64,000 nucleotides of DNA from Rhodospirillales bacterium URHD0017. Its GTDB lineage: Bacteria > Pseudomonadota > Alphaproteobacteria > Reyranellales > Reyranellaceae. The notes under the pieces are model-generated. The model made no database searches. It was not told the DNA's origin and saw nothing but the letters and a program-made list of their open reading frames with translations. The position numbers and the translations under genes were made by a program. Positions 42,243-51,416 of this stretch are shown piece after piece; position 1 is the first letter of the stretch; every line of letters begins with the position of its first letter. Location of the stretch: assembly GCA_900110395.1 (NCBI GenBank), contig FODP01000005.1, positions 244,705 through 308,704 of the forward strand, read 5' to 3'.

Positions 42243-43139
42243 ATGCTCAAGCACATCGTGCTCGCGGCGTTCCTGACCTGTGGCGCGGCCGCTGCATATG
42301 CCCAGCCGCAACAGGCGACGAGTCCGCCGCCATCGGCAACGGCGCCCACCAACACGGCGATGGCGCCTGCGGCCACGGCCGATACCCGCAAGTTGATCGG
42401 CCGCAACATCAAGAACACCGCGGGTGAGACGATCGGCGAGATCAAGTCGATCTACATCAACAAGGACGGCAAGGTCGACAGCGTCTTGGTGAGCGTCGGC
42501 GGCTTTTTGGGCGTCGGCGACCGCGAGGTTCGCATCGCCTGGTCGGATCTGAAAATCACCGACAACGGCGAGAAGGTGATGGTCAACATGACCAAGGACG
42601 AGCTCAAGGCCAAGCCCGAGTACAGGTACAAGAACGAGACCTGGCGCGGCCAGGTCTTCAGCGATACCGGCCCGTGGGCCGCGCGGCCGGGCGACTCCGC
42701 CCGTACGGCTGACGCGCCGCGCCCGGCGAACGACCAGCTCGCCCAGACGACCAAGCCACCAGCCGACCGCTCGACCGACAAGCCCAGCGAACGGCCGAAC
42801 GTCGCCGCGACCACCTCGACCGGCGACTTCAACGCCGCGGGCGAGATGTCGGGCAACGCCCTGATCGGCGCCACGGTGCGCAACGACAACCGCGAGGCCG
42901 TGGGCAAGATCGAGGACGTCTACGTCGACAACGGCGGCGCCATCAAGGCGGTCGTCGTCTCGGTCGGCGGCTTCTTGGGCGTCGGGGCCAAGGACGTCGC
43001 CGTGAAGTGGAGCGACCTCAAGTTCTCGCGCGACGACAAGTCCATCGTCATCATGACGAGCTGGACCAAGGATTCGCTGAAGGCCATGCCGGACTACAAG
43101 TACGAACGCCGTCAGCCCGCCGCCAAGTCGGGCGGCTGA
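42243..43139 (+). CDS. Exported protein with two PRC-barrel domains
   Basis: A 298-residue protein with a signal peptide (MLKHIVLAAFLTCGAAAAYA, then QPQ). Two PRC-barrel domains (about residues 50-115 and 200-265) share the repeated KIKSIYI/KIEDVYVDNGGAIKAVVV-like and VSVGGFLGVG segments, linked by a 70-residue proline/threonine-rich spacer. It is likely periplasmic or surface-associated; such proteins are abundant in rhizobia-like bacteria but poorly understood. GGGAG precedes the ATG and a terminator follows. Confidence 0.87.
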   Translation: MLKHIVLAAFLTCGAAAAYAQPQQATSPPPSATAPTNTAMAPAATADTRKLIGRNIKNTAGETIGEIKSIYINKDGKVDSVLVSVGGFLGVGDREVRIAWSDLKITDNGEKVMVNMTKDELKAKPEYRYKNETWRGQVFSDTGPWAARPGDSARTADAPRPANDQLAQTTKPPADRSTDKPSERPNVAATTSTGDFNAAGEMSGNALIGATVRNDNREAVGKIEDVYVDNGGAIKAVVVSVGGFLGVGAKDVAVKWSDLKFSRDDKSIVIMTSWTKDSLKAMPDYKYERRQPAAKSGG

Positions 43140-43159
43140 TCGCGAAACGCAACGCAACG

Positions 43160-43193
43160 AGAAGGGGCACCCATCGGGTGCCCCTTCTTCTTT
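43160..43193 (+). terminator. Intrinsic terminator after the PRC-barrel gene
   Basis: GAAGGGGCACCC / GGGTGCCCCTTC forms a perfect 12-base-pair hairpin with a three-base loop, followed by TTCTTT. It lies between convergent genes and may serve both. Confidence 0.85.
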
Positions 43194-43199
43194 GGCGGG

Positions 43200-44087
43200 T
43201 CAGCCGGCGATGAACGGCTTGGCCTTGGTGTCGTAGTCGCCGTAGCCCAGGATGGTGCGCAGCTCCGGCGGCGGCAGCGCGCTCTTGGCCTCCGATTCGC
43301 CCGCCTTGAGCGCGGCGAGGCCCGCCTTCATGCCGGCGGTCGCCGGCGACAGCAGGCCGGTCGGGAAGGTGCCGATCTTGAAACCCAGCGCTTCGGCCTG
43401 CTTCTGCGACGGCGTGGCGCGCGGCGCGCCAGGCGACAGCACGACAAAGGACGGCCGGCCCTTGGCGGCGGCGATGGCGCGGCCGATCTCGGCATCGTCG
43501 GCCGGCGAATCGAGGAACAGGATGTCGGCGCCCTCCTCGACATACATTTCTATGCGCGCGACAGCTTCGTCGATGCCCTGGGTCGGCCGACAATCGGTAC
43601 GCGCCAACACGAGGATTCCAGAGTCCTTCGCCGCCTCGACGGCGGCGCGGAGCTTCATGCGCGCCTCGGCGCGCGGCAGGCAGGGCTTGCCGGCGGCGGT
43701 GAGCGCGCGCGGCGTGATCTTGTCCTCGATCAGGATGGCGGCGGCGCCGGCACGGCCGTAGGCGCTCACCGTGCGCTGCACGTTCATGGCGTTGCCGTAG
43801 CCGTGATCGCCGTCGGCCAGGATGAGCAGCTCAGGCGCCGCGCCATGCACCATCTGGAAGGAATCGAACATCTCGCCGAACGACAGCAGGTCGAGATCGG
43901 GGCCACCGAGCCGCGCCGCCGCCACGCATGAACCGGAGAGGAAGGCGGTCTTGAAACCGGCGTTGGCGGTGAGCTTGGCGGACAGCCCGTCATAGACCGC
44001 CGGCATGACGATCAGGCCGGGCTCGGCCAGCACGGCGCGCAGCCGTTGCGGCGCAGTCAGGGCAGGTTTGGTGGTCGGCGCGTTCAT
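43200..44087 (-). CDS. Isocitrate lyase/PEP mutase family carboligase-lyase
   Basis: A 295-residue ICL/PEPM-superfamily enzyme. VMPAVYDGLSAKLTANAGFKT, FLSGSCVAAARLG, LADGDHGYGNAMNVQRTV and ILIEDKITPR match the family core, and LARTDCRPTQGIDEAVAR follows. Magnesium-binding acids are in DGDHGYG and IEDK. Members act as oxaloacetate decarboxylase, methylisocitrate lyase or related C-C lyases; the KKCGH-type gating loop of true lyases is not seen here (GKPCLPRAE instead). GGAGGAGA lies before the ATG at 44087. Confidence 0.85.
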   Translation of the reverse strand: MNAPTTKPALTAPQRLRAVLAEPGLIVMPAVYDGLSAKLTANAGFKTAFLSGSCVAAARLGGPDLDLLSFGEMFDSFQMVHGAAPELLILADGDHGYGNAMNVQRTVSAYGRAGAAAILIEDKITPRALTAAGKPCLPRAEARMKLRAAVEAAKDSGILVLARTDCRPTQGIDEAVARIEMYVEEGADILFLDSPADDAEIGRAIAAAKGRPSFVVLSPGAPRATPSQKQAEALGFKIGTFPTGLLSPATAGMKAGLAALKAGESEAKSALPPPELRTILGYGDYDTKAKPFIAG

Positions 44088-44191
44088 GGCATCTCCTCCG
44101 AAGCAGCTTTCGGCGCCGACGATAACAGACCACCGGCCCGCCGTCGCAACAGCGATGCCGCGCCGATCGTTGTTTCGTGAGGAGGACAGCC

Positions 44192-44371
44192 ATGCCAAAC
44201 GACCCGACCCCGCGGCCGCGCGAGCGGCGGAACCCGGACATCGAGCAAGATACCGGCAGCGACGAACGCGTGCCGCGCCGCGATGGTGAGAGCGAGCGGA
44301 CGGTGGGACCTGAAGACGAAGACCGCCGCGTGCGGCCGGGCGAGAAGCGTCCGGCCGGAACGATGCCTTGA
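44192..44371 (+). CDS. Small charged hypothetical protein
   Basis: A 59-residue, extremely hydrophilic protein rich in Arg, Asp, Glu and Pro, beginning MPNDPTPRPRERRNPDIEQD. GAGGAGGACAG lies seven bases before the ATG, a good ribosome-binding site, which is the main support. Likely intrinsically disordered. No family recognised. It lies divergently from the ICL/PEPM gene. Confidence 0.5.
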   Translation: MPNDPTPRPRERRNPDIEQDTGSDERVPRRDGESERTVGPEDEDRRVRPGEKRPAGTMP

Positions 44372-44378
44372 ACGGACG

Positions 44379-44930
44379 CTACGGCGCGTTCAGGGCGCCG
44401 ATCGCCTCGCGGTGCTTGCGCACCACCGGCAGCATCTTGATTGCCCAGGCCCTGAGCTGCTCGCTCCTGCCGCTCTGCTGGTAGGCGACCAGCAGCGCGA
44501 TCGCATCGTCGTGCGCCTGGCGCTGGTCGGCGCGATATTGCTGGTCGAAGTCGGCGCCCTTCTTGCGCGAGAGGACGTTGATCCTGGCCTGCTGTGTTTC
44601 GTCGAACTTCCTGTCCGGCGGAGTCACGCCGGCCATCCGCGCTGCCGCCTCCAGGTCCTTCAGCGCCGCGCCATGGTCCATCACCATGGTGCGGGCGAGT
44701 TCCTTCAGCCGAGGATCGCTGCCCTGGGCCAGCGCGGCCTGGGCTTCCTCGATCTCGAAGCGGTTGGCGACGGTTGCCCGGCGCACGAACTCGGCGTCGC
44801 CGAGCGGTGCGCTCGGCGCACCGGTCGCCGCCGGCGCCTCCTGCATGGCTGCGCCCTGGTTGGTCATTTGCGCCGAGGCGGCGGTGGCGGCCAGGCACAG
44901 GAAAAGTGCCGGAAGCGTGTTCTTTTTCAT
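44379..44930 (-). CDS. DUF4142 exported protein
   Basis: A 183-residue periplasmic protein with a signal peptide (MKKNTLPALFLCLAATAASA, cleavage before QMT). The helical DUF4142 domain is signalled by DAEFVRRATVANRFEIEEAQ, LKELARTMVMDHGAALKDLE and FDQQYRADQRQAHDDAIALL. These ferritin-like four-helix proteins are common in soil alphaproteobacteria and their role is unknown. Single-gene unit between divergent neighbours. Confidence 0.9.
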   Translation of the reverse strand: MKKNTLPALFLCLAATAASAQMTNQGAAMQEAPAATGAPSAPLGDAEFVRRATVANRFEIEEAQAALAQGSDPRLKELARTMVMDHGAALKDLEAAARMAGVTPPDRKFDETQQARINVLSRKKGADFDQQYRADQRQAHDDAIALLVAYQQSGRSEQLRAWAIKMLPVVRKHREAIGALNAP

Positions 44931-45052
44931 TCTTCCCTCCTCATTTCAGTGCCGTTGCAACGGGACGGCGGCGCGGAAAGTTGCTGCGTAGCAGTCGACG
45001 GGCCGCGCCAAGCGGACTAGGCTTGTCCGACTCTGCGTTTGAAGGGGAGTTC

Positions 45053-45529
45053 ATGCGCAGCCCAATTCGGCCCATCCTCTGCGCGATAGCGTTCGCCTGT
45101 GTCGGCGCCTGTGTGTCCGACCAGGTGCAGCATGCCGCCCATAATCCGGTGTCACTCGTGCCGCCCTACAGTGAGCTGCCGGCGGCGCCTGCCGGCACGA
45201 CGATCGAGACCGGCACGAAGGTGGTGCTCGACGCCCGCCAGCAGGAAGCCGTGGTGGCCGGCGTCAGCAAATGGATGAAGGCTCCGGCGTCGACGCGGTT
45301 CGGCATCATGAGCGGCGCGCGCAACAGCCGCGGCACGGTCACGGTGTGCGGCGAGGTCGACGGCCGCAACGGCAACGGCGCCTATGTCGGCATGCGGCCC
45401 TATGTCGGCGTGCTGATGGGCACGCCGGCCAGCCCCGACTTCGTCGTGGTCGGCATCGCCGCCTCCGAGCGCGAGCGCGCCGAGGTGGCGTCGATCTGCC
45501 GGGAAAGCGGCGTGGCGCAAGCCGGCTGA
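45053..45529 (+). CDS. Putative lipoprotein of unknown function
   Basis: A 158-residue protein with a lipoprotein signal: a hydrophobic stretch ends in the lipobox-like VGAC (Cys20). Residues 60-158 form one domain with FGIMSGARNSRGTVTVCGEVDGRN, then YVGMRPYVGVLMG. GAAGGGGA precedes the ATG by about six bases. I do not recognise the family. It lies just upstream of the peptide importer but is separated by 91 bases. Confidence 0.7.
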   Translation: MRSPIRPILCAIAFACVGACVSDQVQHAAHNPVSLVPPYSELPAAPAGTTIETGTKVVLDARQQEAVVAGVSKWMKAPASTRFGIMSGARNSRGTVTVCGEVDGRNGNGAYVGMRPYVGVLMGTPASPDFVVVGIAASERERAEVASICRESGVAQAG

Positions 45530-45620
45530 GAGCCGTCATAGGAGTCGCCTCGGCCCCCGAACCGGCCCTATGATGCCCACCAAGAACAGGCCATGAAGGC
45601 CGCCATAGGGAGGCGCCGCT

Positions 45621-46577
45621 TTGTACAGTTACATCGCGCGCAGGCTTGCGTTCGGCGCGCTTACCGTGATCGGCGTATCGATCATGGTCTTCGTGGTGAT
45701 GCGTATCCTGCCCGGGGATCCACTGGTCGCGATTTTCGGTCCGGAGGGCATGACCAAGCTCACGGCGGAGCAGCGCGCCAGTTACATGGCCGAGCTCGGG
45801 CTGAGCGATCCCTTGTGGGTGCAGTACCTGCGCTGGGTCAAGGACATCATCCAGGGCAACTTCGGCCACTCGTTCTTCCGTTCGGAGAGCGTCGCCGACA
45901 TGATCCTGAGGCGCGGGCCGCTGACCGCCGAGATCGCCCTGATCTCGGTCGTGCTGTCGTGGCTGGTCGGCATTCCGGTGGCCATCGTCAGCGCGCTCAA
46001 GCCCAACACCGTGGCCGACAGCGTGGTGCGCTTCATCAGCATCCTGTTCATCGCCGTGCCCGGTTTCTGGGTCGGCATGTTGATCGTGCTCGCCCTGCTG
46101 TTCTGGTTCGGCTACCGCGCGCCGATGGCGGGCGTCGGGTTCTTCACCGATCCCGTGGGCAACCTCCAGCTCGTGATCGGGCCGGCGATCGTGCTGGGGC
46201 TGGGCCAGGCCGCCTATATCGCCCGCATGGGACGCTCGAGCCTGCTCGAGGTGATCCGCGAGGATTACGTGCGAACCGCCCGCGCCAAGGGGCTGAACAA
46301 CCGCTGGGTAATCGCGCTGCATGCGCTGCCCAACGCGCTGCTGCCGGTGATCACCCTGTCCGGCGTGCTGCTCGGCCTGGTGCTGGCGGGCTCGATCCCG
46401 GTCGAACGGGCCTTCGGCACGCCCGGCCTCGGCTACTCCATGTTCCAGGCGGTGAGCGAGCGCGACGTCTTCGTCATGCAGAACCTGGTATTCATTTATT
46501 CCGTGGTGTTCGTGATGCTGAATATCCTGGTCGATCTCTCGATAGCCTTGCTCGATCCCCGGATTCGCCTGCGATGA
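45621..46577 (+). CDS. Dipeptide/oligopeptide-type ABC transporter permease (DppB-like)
   Basis: A 318-residue permease starting at TTG, with GGGAGGCG five bases upstream. The N-terminal helix (YIARRLAFGALTVIGVSIMVF), the IQGNFGHSFF segment, and the coupling region YIARMGRSSLLEVIREDYVR then TARAKGL identify the DppB/OppB group; PVERAFGTPGLGYSMFQAVSERD is also typical. It forms the inner-membrane channel with the next gene's product, whose ATG overlaps its stop codon. Confidence 0.93.
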   Translation: MYSYIARRLAFGALTVIGVSIMVFVVMRILPGDPLVAIFGPEGMTKLTAEQRASYMAELGLSDPLWVQYLRWVKDIIQGNFGHSFFRSESVADMILRRGPLTAEIALISVVLSWLVGIPVAIVSALKPNTVADSVVRFISILFIAVPGFWVGMLIVLALLFWFGYRAPMAGVGFFTDPVGNLQLVIGPAIVLGLGQAAYIARMGRSSLLEVIREDYVRTARAKGLNNRWVIALHALPNALLPVITLSGVLLGLVLAGSIPVERAFGTPGLGYSMFQAVSERDVFVMQNLVFIYSVVFVMLNILVDLSIALLDPRIRLR

Positions 46578-47473
46578 CCGCGACCGTCACCGGCGCTGCC
46601 GTTCCCGCCCCGCCCTCGCGCCTGCGCACCTTCGGGCGCGGGCTGCGCACCCTGGTCCGCCGCGCGCCGCTCTCGGCCTTCTGGGGTGTCATCGCCGCCC
46701 TGATCGTCACCATGGCGATCGCCGCGCCGGTGATCGCACCCTATCCACCGCTCAAGTCGGACTTCCGCGCCATGCAGAAGCCGCCGAGCGAGGCGCACTG
46801 GTTCGGCACCGACCAGATCGGCCGCGACACGCTCAGTCGCGTCATGTACGGCGCGCGGAGCTCGCTCACCGTGGCACTGGGCGCAGTGCTGTTCGGCACG
46901 ACCGTGGGCGCGCTGTGGGGTTTGGCCTGCGGCTATTTCGGCGGCCGCTTCGACATGGCGAGTCAGCGTGTCATCGAGTTCCTGCAGTCCTTCCCCGACC
47001 TGATCCTGGCCATGGCCATCGCCATGGCGCTGGGCGGCGGCATGGCGACGGTGATCGTGGCCATCGCCATCACCCGAATACCGTTCGGCGGGCGGGTAAT
47101 CCGCGCCGTCGTGCTATCCCTCAAGGAGATGCAGTACGTCGAGGCGGCGCGCGGCATCGGCGCCAGCCACCAGCGCCTGATGTTCCGTCACATCCTGCCG
47201 CAATGCGTGGCGCCCTACCTGATCCTGGCGACGACCCATCTCGGCGTCGCCATCATCATCGAGGCCTCGCTCGGCTTTCTCGGCGTCGGCATCCCGCCGC
47301 CGACGCCGACCTGGGGCAACATGCTGGCCGATTCGCTCAACTCCGGCCTGGTGCCGCCGTGGTGGCTCGTGGTGTTCCCCGGAGTCGCGATCACCATCAC
47401 GGTGCTGGCGTTCAACCTCTTGGGCGACGGCATCCGCGACCTGCTGGACCCGAGGCTGCGCGGATCGGTTTAG
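46574..47473 (+). CDS. Dipeptide/oligopeptide-type ABC transporter permease (DppC-like)
   Basis: A 299-residue permease. HWFGTDQIGRDTLSRVMYGARSSL is the DppC/OppC signature region, and QYVEAARGIGASHQRLMFRHILPQ is the EAA coupling loop; SLGFLGVGIPPPTPTWGNML ends the family pattern. Overlaps the upstream permease by four bases (ATGA). It converges on the ATPase genes, which are read leftward from a promoter near 49600, an arrangement where the transporter is split into two opposing transcripts. Confidence 0.93.
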   Translation: MTATVTGAAVPAPPSRLRTFGRGLRTLVRRAPLSAFWGVIAALIVTMAIAAPVIAPYPPLKSDFRAMQKPPSEAHWFGTDQIGRDTLSRVMYGARSSLTVALGAVLFGTTVGALWGLACGYFGGRFDMASQRVIEFLQSFPDLILAMAIAMALGGGMATVIVAIAITRIPFGGRVIRAVVLSLKEMQYVEAARGIGASHQRLMFRHILPQCVAPYLILATTHLGVAIIIEASLGFLGVGIPPPTPTWGNMLADSLNSGLVPPWWLVVFPGVAITITVLAFNLLGDGIRDLLDPRLRGSV

Positions 47474-47481
47474 GCCCTCAT

Positions 47482-47510
47482 CCTCCTCCCCCGTCATACG
47501 GGGGAGGGCT
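47482..47510. repeat. Short family B palindrome / likely bidirectional terminator
   Basis: CCTCCCCCG (47485-47493) and CGGGGGAGG (47499-47507) pair perfectly around TCATA. It lies between the convergent permease and ATPase genes. Confidence 0.75.
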
Positions 47511-47515
47511 AAGAG

Positions 47516-48514
47516 TCAGTTGGCTCCCAACGGAACCTTCATCCCGCCATCGTGCAGGTGGCACGAGGCGAAGTGGCCCGGCGTCACCTCGCGCAGGACC
47601 GGCACGTCGGTCTTGCAGCGTGGCATGGCGTAGGGGCAGCGGGCGTGGAAGTGGCAGCCGGGCGGCGGGTTGATCGGGCTCGGCACGTCGCCGGTCAGGA
47701 TCACGCGCTTGCGGCCCTTCGCGCTCGACTTGGGGATCGGCACGGCCGACAACAGCGCCTCGGTGTAGGGATGCAGCGGCATCTCGAACAGGCTGCGCTT
47801 GTCGGTCATCTCGACGATGCGGCCGAGATACATCACGGCCACGCGATGGCTGATGTGCTCGACCACGGCAAGGTCGTGGGCGACGAACAGGTAGGAGAGC
47901 TTGAACTCGTCCTGCAGCTCCATCATCAGGTTGATGATCTGCGCCTGGATCGACACGTCGAGCGCCGACACCGGTTCGTCGCCGACGATCAGCTCGGGAT
48001 TGAGCGCCAGAGCCCGGGCGATGCCGATCCTCTGACGCTGGCCACCGGAGAATTCGTGCGGATAGGCGTTCGCCGCCTCGGGCCTGAGGCCGACGCGCTC
48101 GAACAGGCCGGCGACGCGCTCGCGGCGCTCGGCCGGCGTGCCGATATTGTGCACGATCAGCGGCTCGCCCACGATCTCGCCGGCCGTCATGCGCGGGTTC
48201 AGCGAGGCGTAGGGATCCTGGTAGATCATCTGCATGCGCCGCCGGTACGGCAGCATGGCCTGGGAATCGAGCCCGGTGATGTCCTCGCCGCTCACCTTGA
48301 TGGTGCCGCCAGTCGGCTCGAGCAGTTTCAGGAGCGTGCGGCCGACCGTCGACTTGCCGCAGCCGCTCTCGCCCACCAGGCCCAGCGTCTCGCCGCGGCC
48401 GATCGAGAACGACACGCCGTCCACGGCATAGACATGACCCGCAACCTTGGAGAATACGCCCTTGTGGATCGGGAAGTGCTTCTTCAGCCCTTCGACTTCG
48501 AGCAACGCGGTCAT
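47516..48514 (-). CDS. Peptide-type ABC transporter ATPase (DppF-like)
   Basis: A 332-residue ATPase. Walker [10 protein letters not shown], signature [17 protein letters not shown] and Walker [14 protein letters not shown] are intact. The C-terminal oligopeptide/dipeptide extension contains the cysteine cluster [16 protein letters not shown], which in this subfamily can bind an iron-sulfur cluster. The ATG at 48514 overlaps the stop codon of the paired DppD-like gene by four bases. Confidence 0.94.
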   Translation of the reverse strand: MTALLEVEGLKKHFPIHKGVFSKVAGHVYAVDGVSFSIGRGETLGLVGESGCGKSTVGRTLLKLLEPTGGTIKVSGEDITGLDSQAMLPYRRRMQMIYQDPYASLNPRMTAGEIVGEPLIVHNIGTPAERRERVAGLFERVGLRPEAANAYPHEFSGGQRQRIGIARALALNPELIVGDEPVSALDVSIQAQIINLMMELQDEFKLSYLFVAHDLAVVEHISHRVAVMYLGRIVEMTDKRSLFEMPLHPYTEALLSAVPIPKSSAKGRKRVILTGDVPSPINPPPGCHFHARCPYAMPRCKTDVPVLREVTPGHFASCHLHDGGMKVPLGAN

Positions 48515-49578
48515 GCGGCACCCGCCATGCCGGCCATCACGCGATCGGCGTGCCAGCAGGCGATCCAGTGTCTGGGTCGCTGCTCCTCGAGCGGCGGCTT
48601 GTGGGTGCGGCACTGGTCGGTGGCGTAGGCGCAGCGCGGCGCGAAGCTGCAGCCCGGCGGGAGGTTGAACAGCGACGGCACCATGCCCTTGATCTCGTTC
48701 AGCTTGGCGCGCCTGGTGTCGGTGCGGGCGGCGGTGTCGAGATGCGGGATGGATCCCAGCAGGCCCTTGGTGTAGGGGTGCCCCGGATTGTCGAACAGCT
48801 CGACGGCATCGGCCTCCTCGACCTTGCGGCCGGCATACATCACCACCACGCGGTCGGCATTCTCGGCCACCACGCCCATGTCGTGGGTGATCAGGACGAT
48901 GGCGGTGCCGTATTTGTCCTGCAGGTCGCGCATCAGGTCGAGGATCTGCGCCTGGATGGTGACGTCGAGCGCGGTGGTCGGCTCGTCGGCGATCAGCACC
49001 TTGGGATTGCACGACAGGGCCATGGCGATCATGACGCGCTGCCGCATGCCGCCGGAGAGCTGGTGCGGATAGGCGTGCGCCCGCCGCTCGGGCTCGGGGA
49101 TGGAGACGCTGCGCAGCATCTCCACCGCGCGGTCCCACGACTCTCGCTTGTTGAGACCCTGGTGCAAGGCAACCGCCTCGGCGATCTGCTTGCCGCACGT
49201 GTACAGCGGGTTGAGCGAGGTCATCGGCTCCTGGAAGATCATCGAGATGTCGTTGCCGCGGATGCGCTCCATCTCGGGCTCACTGAGCTCGAGCAGGTTG
49301 CGGCCCTCGAAGCGGATCTGCCCGCCGACGATGCGGCCCGGAGGATTGGCGACCAGGCGCAGGATCGACAGCGCCGACACGCTCTTGCCGCAACCCGATT
49401 CGCCGACGACCCCCAGCGTTTCACCGCTTTTCAGGTCGTAGGACACCCCGTCGACGGCACGAACTACACCCACCGGGGTGAAGAAATGCGTCTGGAGATC
49501 CTCCATCTGCAGGACTGTTCGTGCGGACTCTACTGCGGTGCCGCCCATAACCCGCGGCGCCGGCTGGCGAGGATTCAC
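48511..49578 (-). CDS. Peptide-type ABC transporter ATPase (DppD-like)
   Basis: A 355-residue ATPase. Walker [11 protein letters not shown]-loop [13 protein letters not shown], signature [16 protein letters not shown] and Walker [14 protein letters not shown] are present, plus the C-terminal [20 protein letters not shown] cysteine cluster. The start is set at a GTG (49578) because AGGGAG lies six bases upstream; ATGs inside the frame at 49548 and 49506 are weaker choices. Divergent from the binding-protein gene across 125 bases containing three small dyads. Confidence 0.92.
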   Translation of the reverse strand: MNPRQPAPRVMGGTAVESARTVLQMEDLQTHFFTPVGVVRAVDGVSYDLKSGETLGVVGESGCGKSVSALSILRLVANPPGRIVGGQIRFEGRNLLELSEPEMERIRGNDISMIFQEPMTSLNPLYTCGKQIAEAVALHQGLNKRESWDRAVEMLRSVSIPEPERRAHAYPHQLSGGMRQRVMIAMALSCNPKVLIADEPTTALDVTIQAQILDLMRDLQDKYGTAIVLITHDMGVVAENADRVVVMYAGRKVEEADAVELFDNPGHPYTKGLLGSIPHLDTAARTDTRRAKLNEIKGMVPSLFNLPPGCSFAPRCAYATDQCRTHKPPLEEQRPRHWIACWHADRVMAGMAGAA

Positions 49579-49612
49579 GCGAGACTCCCTGAATTTTATC
49601 GTGTTAGCCTTG

Positions 49613-49679
49613 GTCCATACGGGGAATGGACAAAGCCATCTGAGCACATCGTGCTCGGTCTGCAAAAGGCCAAATGGCC
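49613..49679. promoter_or_regulatory. Cluster of three small dyads in the divergent transporter promoter region
   Basis: GTCCAT / ATGGAC (49613-49631), GAGCAC-ATC-GTGCTC (49642-49656) and GGCCA-AA-TGGCC (49668-49679) occur in the 125 bases between the DppD-like ATPase and the binding-protein gene. One or more may be operators that adjust both transcripts. No regulator gene lies next to them. Confidence 0.35.
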
Positions 49680-49703
49680 AGAAGGCTTATGGGAGGAAAC
49701 AAA

Positions 49704-51392
49704 ATGAGTGAGTCCAAGTCCAAGCGTTCGGGAGTAAAGCGTCGTGACTTCGTCATGGGCGGCACGGCGGCGGCTGTCACGCTCTATGGCACACCGTGGC
49801 CCGCCCTGGCGCAGGGTGTGCCGCTCGAATACGACGGCTCGAAGTTTCAGTTGGCGGCACCCGAGCCCAACCCGAAGTCGGGCGGCGTGCTGAAGTACGG
49901 CATCACCATGCGTCCGCCGCACTTCGACTTCCACCAGTCGGGCACCATCAACAGCCTGGGCAGCCAGGGCTGCATGTTCGACAACCTGGTGCGTCGCGAC
50001 CCGCGCGATTCGGGCAAGACCATCATCCCCGACCTGGCGCACAGCTGGGAGATCTCCAAGGACGGCAAGACCTACACGTTCCATCTGCGCAAGGGCGTGC
50101 AATTCCATGACGGCGCCGAGCTCACCTCGGAGGACGTCAAGGCGACCTTCGACCGGATCGCCAAGCCGCCGCAGGGCATCAGCATCCCGCGCAGCACGCT
50201 GTTTGCCGCGGTCGAGGAGATCAGCGCGCCCGATAAGTCCACCGTGGTGTTCAAGCTCTCCGCGCCGCGTCCGGCCGACTTCATCATGGGCGCCATCGCC
50301 AGCGGCTGGAACGGCATCGTCCGCAAGAAGACGCTGGAGGACAACCAGTACAACCTGCGCCGCGTCGTCGACATCCCCGGCACCGGCCCGTTCAAGAGCA
50401 AGCGCCGCGTCGAGAACGAAGTCTGGGTGATGGAGAAGAACCCGAACTACTGGAACAAGGGGCTGCCCTACCTCGACGGCATCGAGTTCTATCACGCCCT
50501 GCCGTTCTCGCCCGAGCTCGGCTCCGCCATCCTGTCGGGCCGTGTCGACTATGCGCGAATCCTCGATCCGGTGACCGCGCGCAAGGCGCAGGCCACCCAG
50601 GGCATGAGCAGCCTCAACTTCTACCAGAGCGTCATCCAGGCCACCTGGATGAACAACAAGAAGAAGCCGATGGACGATCCGCGGGTGCGCCGTGCCTTCC
50701 ACCTCGCGCTCGACAAGCCCGTGCTGGTCGACGTGGTGAAGGACATCGCGCCGATGATGGTCGGCGGCTTCATCTATCCGTTCTCGCCCGTCGCCACGCC
50801 CATCGCCGAGCTCAACAAGCGGCTGGGCTACCAGGCCGACCAGTCCGCCTCGGTCAAGGAAGCCCAGGCCCTGATGAAGGCCGCAGGCTACGAGAAGGGC
50901 ATCCAGGGCCTCGACTTCCTGGTGCGCGAAGTCGCCTCGTTCAAGGTGTGGGCGCAGGCCATCCAGGCCATGCTGCAGCAGAACCTCAACGTGCAGTCCA
51001 ACATCCGCACCGCCGTCGAATCCGTGTGGTTCGACGACGTGAACACCGGCAAGTTCGACCTGGCGATCGGCGCCATCGTGTCGACCCTGCTCGACCCCAG
51101 CGACTACTTCAACGCCTGGTACAAGAAGGGCGGACCGCAGAACTACTCGCAGTGGGACAATCCCAAGTTCAACGCGCTGCTGCCGCAGATCGACACCGAG
51201 GTCGATCCCAAGAAGCGCCAGGAGTACATCCGCCAGGCCGAGATGATCATGGAGGAGGATCCGCCGCTGCTGCCGGTGTCGTGGGAGAAGATCAACGACG
51301 CCTGGTACAACTACGTGAAGGGCCACAATCCGAAGGAGTATTTCGGCATCTACGACGTGGTGCGCTTCGACACGTTCTGGCTCGACAAGTAG
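49704..51392 (+). CDS. Peptide-type ABC transporter substrate-binding protein, Tat-exported
   Basis: A 562-residue family 5 solute-binding protein. The N-terminus has a twin-arginine motif in GVKRRDFVMGG followed by a hydrophobic stretch ending ALAQ, so it should be exported folded by the Tat system. SGGVLKYGITMRPPHFD, SWEISKDGKTYTFHLRKGVQ then FHDGAELTSEDV, and MEKNPNYWNKGLPYLDG are SBP_bac_5 signatures. GGAGGAAACAAA precedes the ATG. It is read away from the ATPases and downstream of neither permease; the five genes surround the locus as one system. Confidence 0.93.
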   Translation: MSESKSKRSGVKRRDFVMGGTAAAVTLYGTPWPALAQGVPLEYDGSKFQLAAPEPNPKSGGVLKYGITMRPPHFDFHQSGTINSLGSQGCMFDNLVRRDPRDSGKTIIPDLAHSWEISKDGKTYTFHLRKGVQFHDGAELTSEDVKATFDRIAKPPQGISIPRSTLFAAVEEISAPDKSTVVFKLSAPRPADFIMGAIASGWNGIVRKKTLEDNQYNLRRVVDIPGTGPFKSKRRVENEVWVMEKNPNYWNKGLPYLDGIEFYHALPFSPELGSAILSGRVDYARILDPVTARKAQATQGMSSLNFYQSVIQATWMNNKKKPMDDPRVRRAFHLALDKPVLVDVVKDIAPMMVGGFIYPFSPVATPIAELNKRLGYQADQSASVKEAQALMKAAGYEKGIQGLDFLVREVASFKVWAQAIQAMLQQNLNVQSNIRTAVESVWFDDVNTGKFDLAIGAIVSTLLDPSDYFNAWYKKGGPQNYSQWDNPKFNALLPQIDTEVDPKKRQEYIRQAEMIMEEDPPLLPVSWEKINDAWYNYVKGHNPKEYFGIYDVVRFDTFWLDK

Positions 51393-51416
51393 CCGTTCTC
51401 GCGCTGTAACTGGGGG

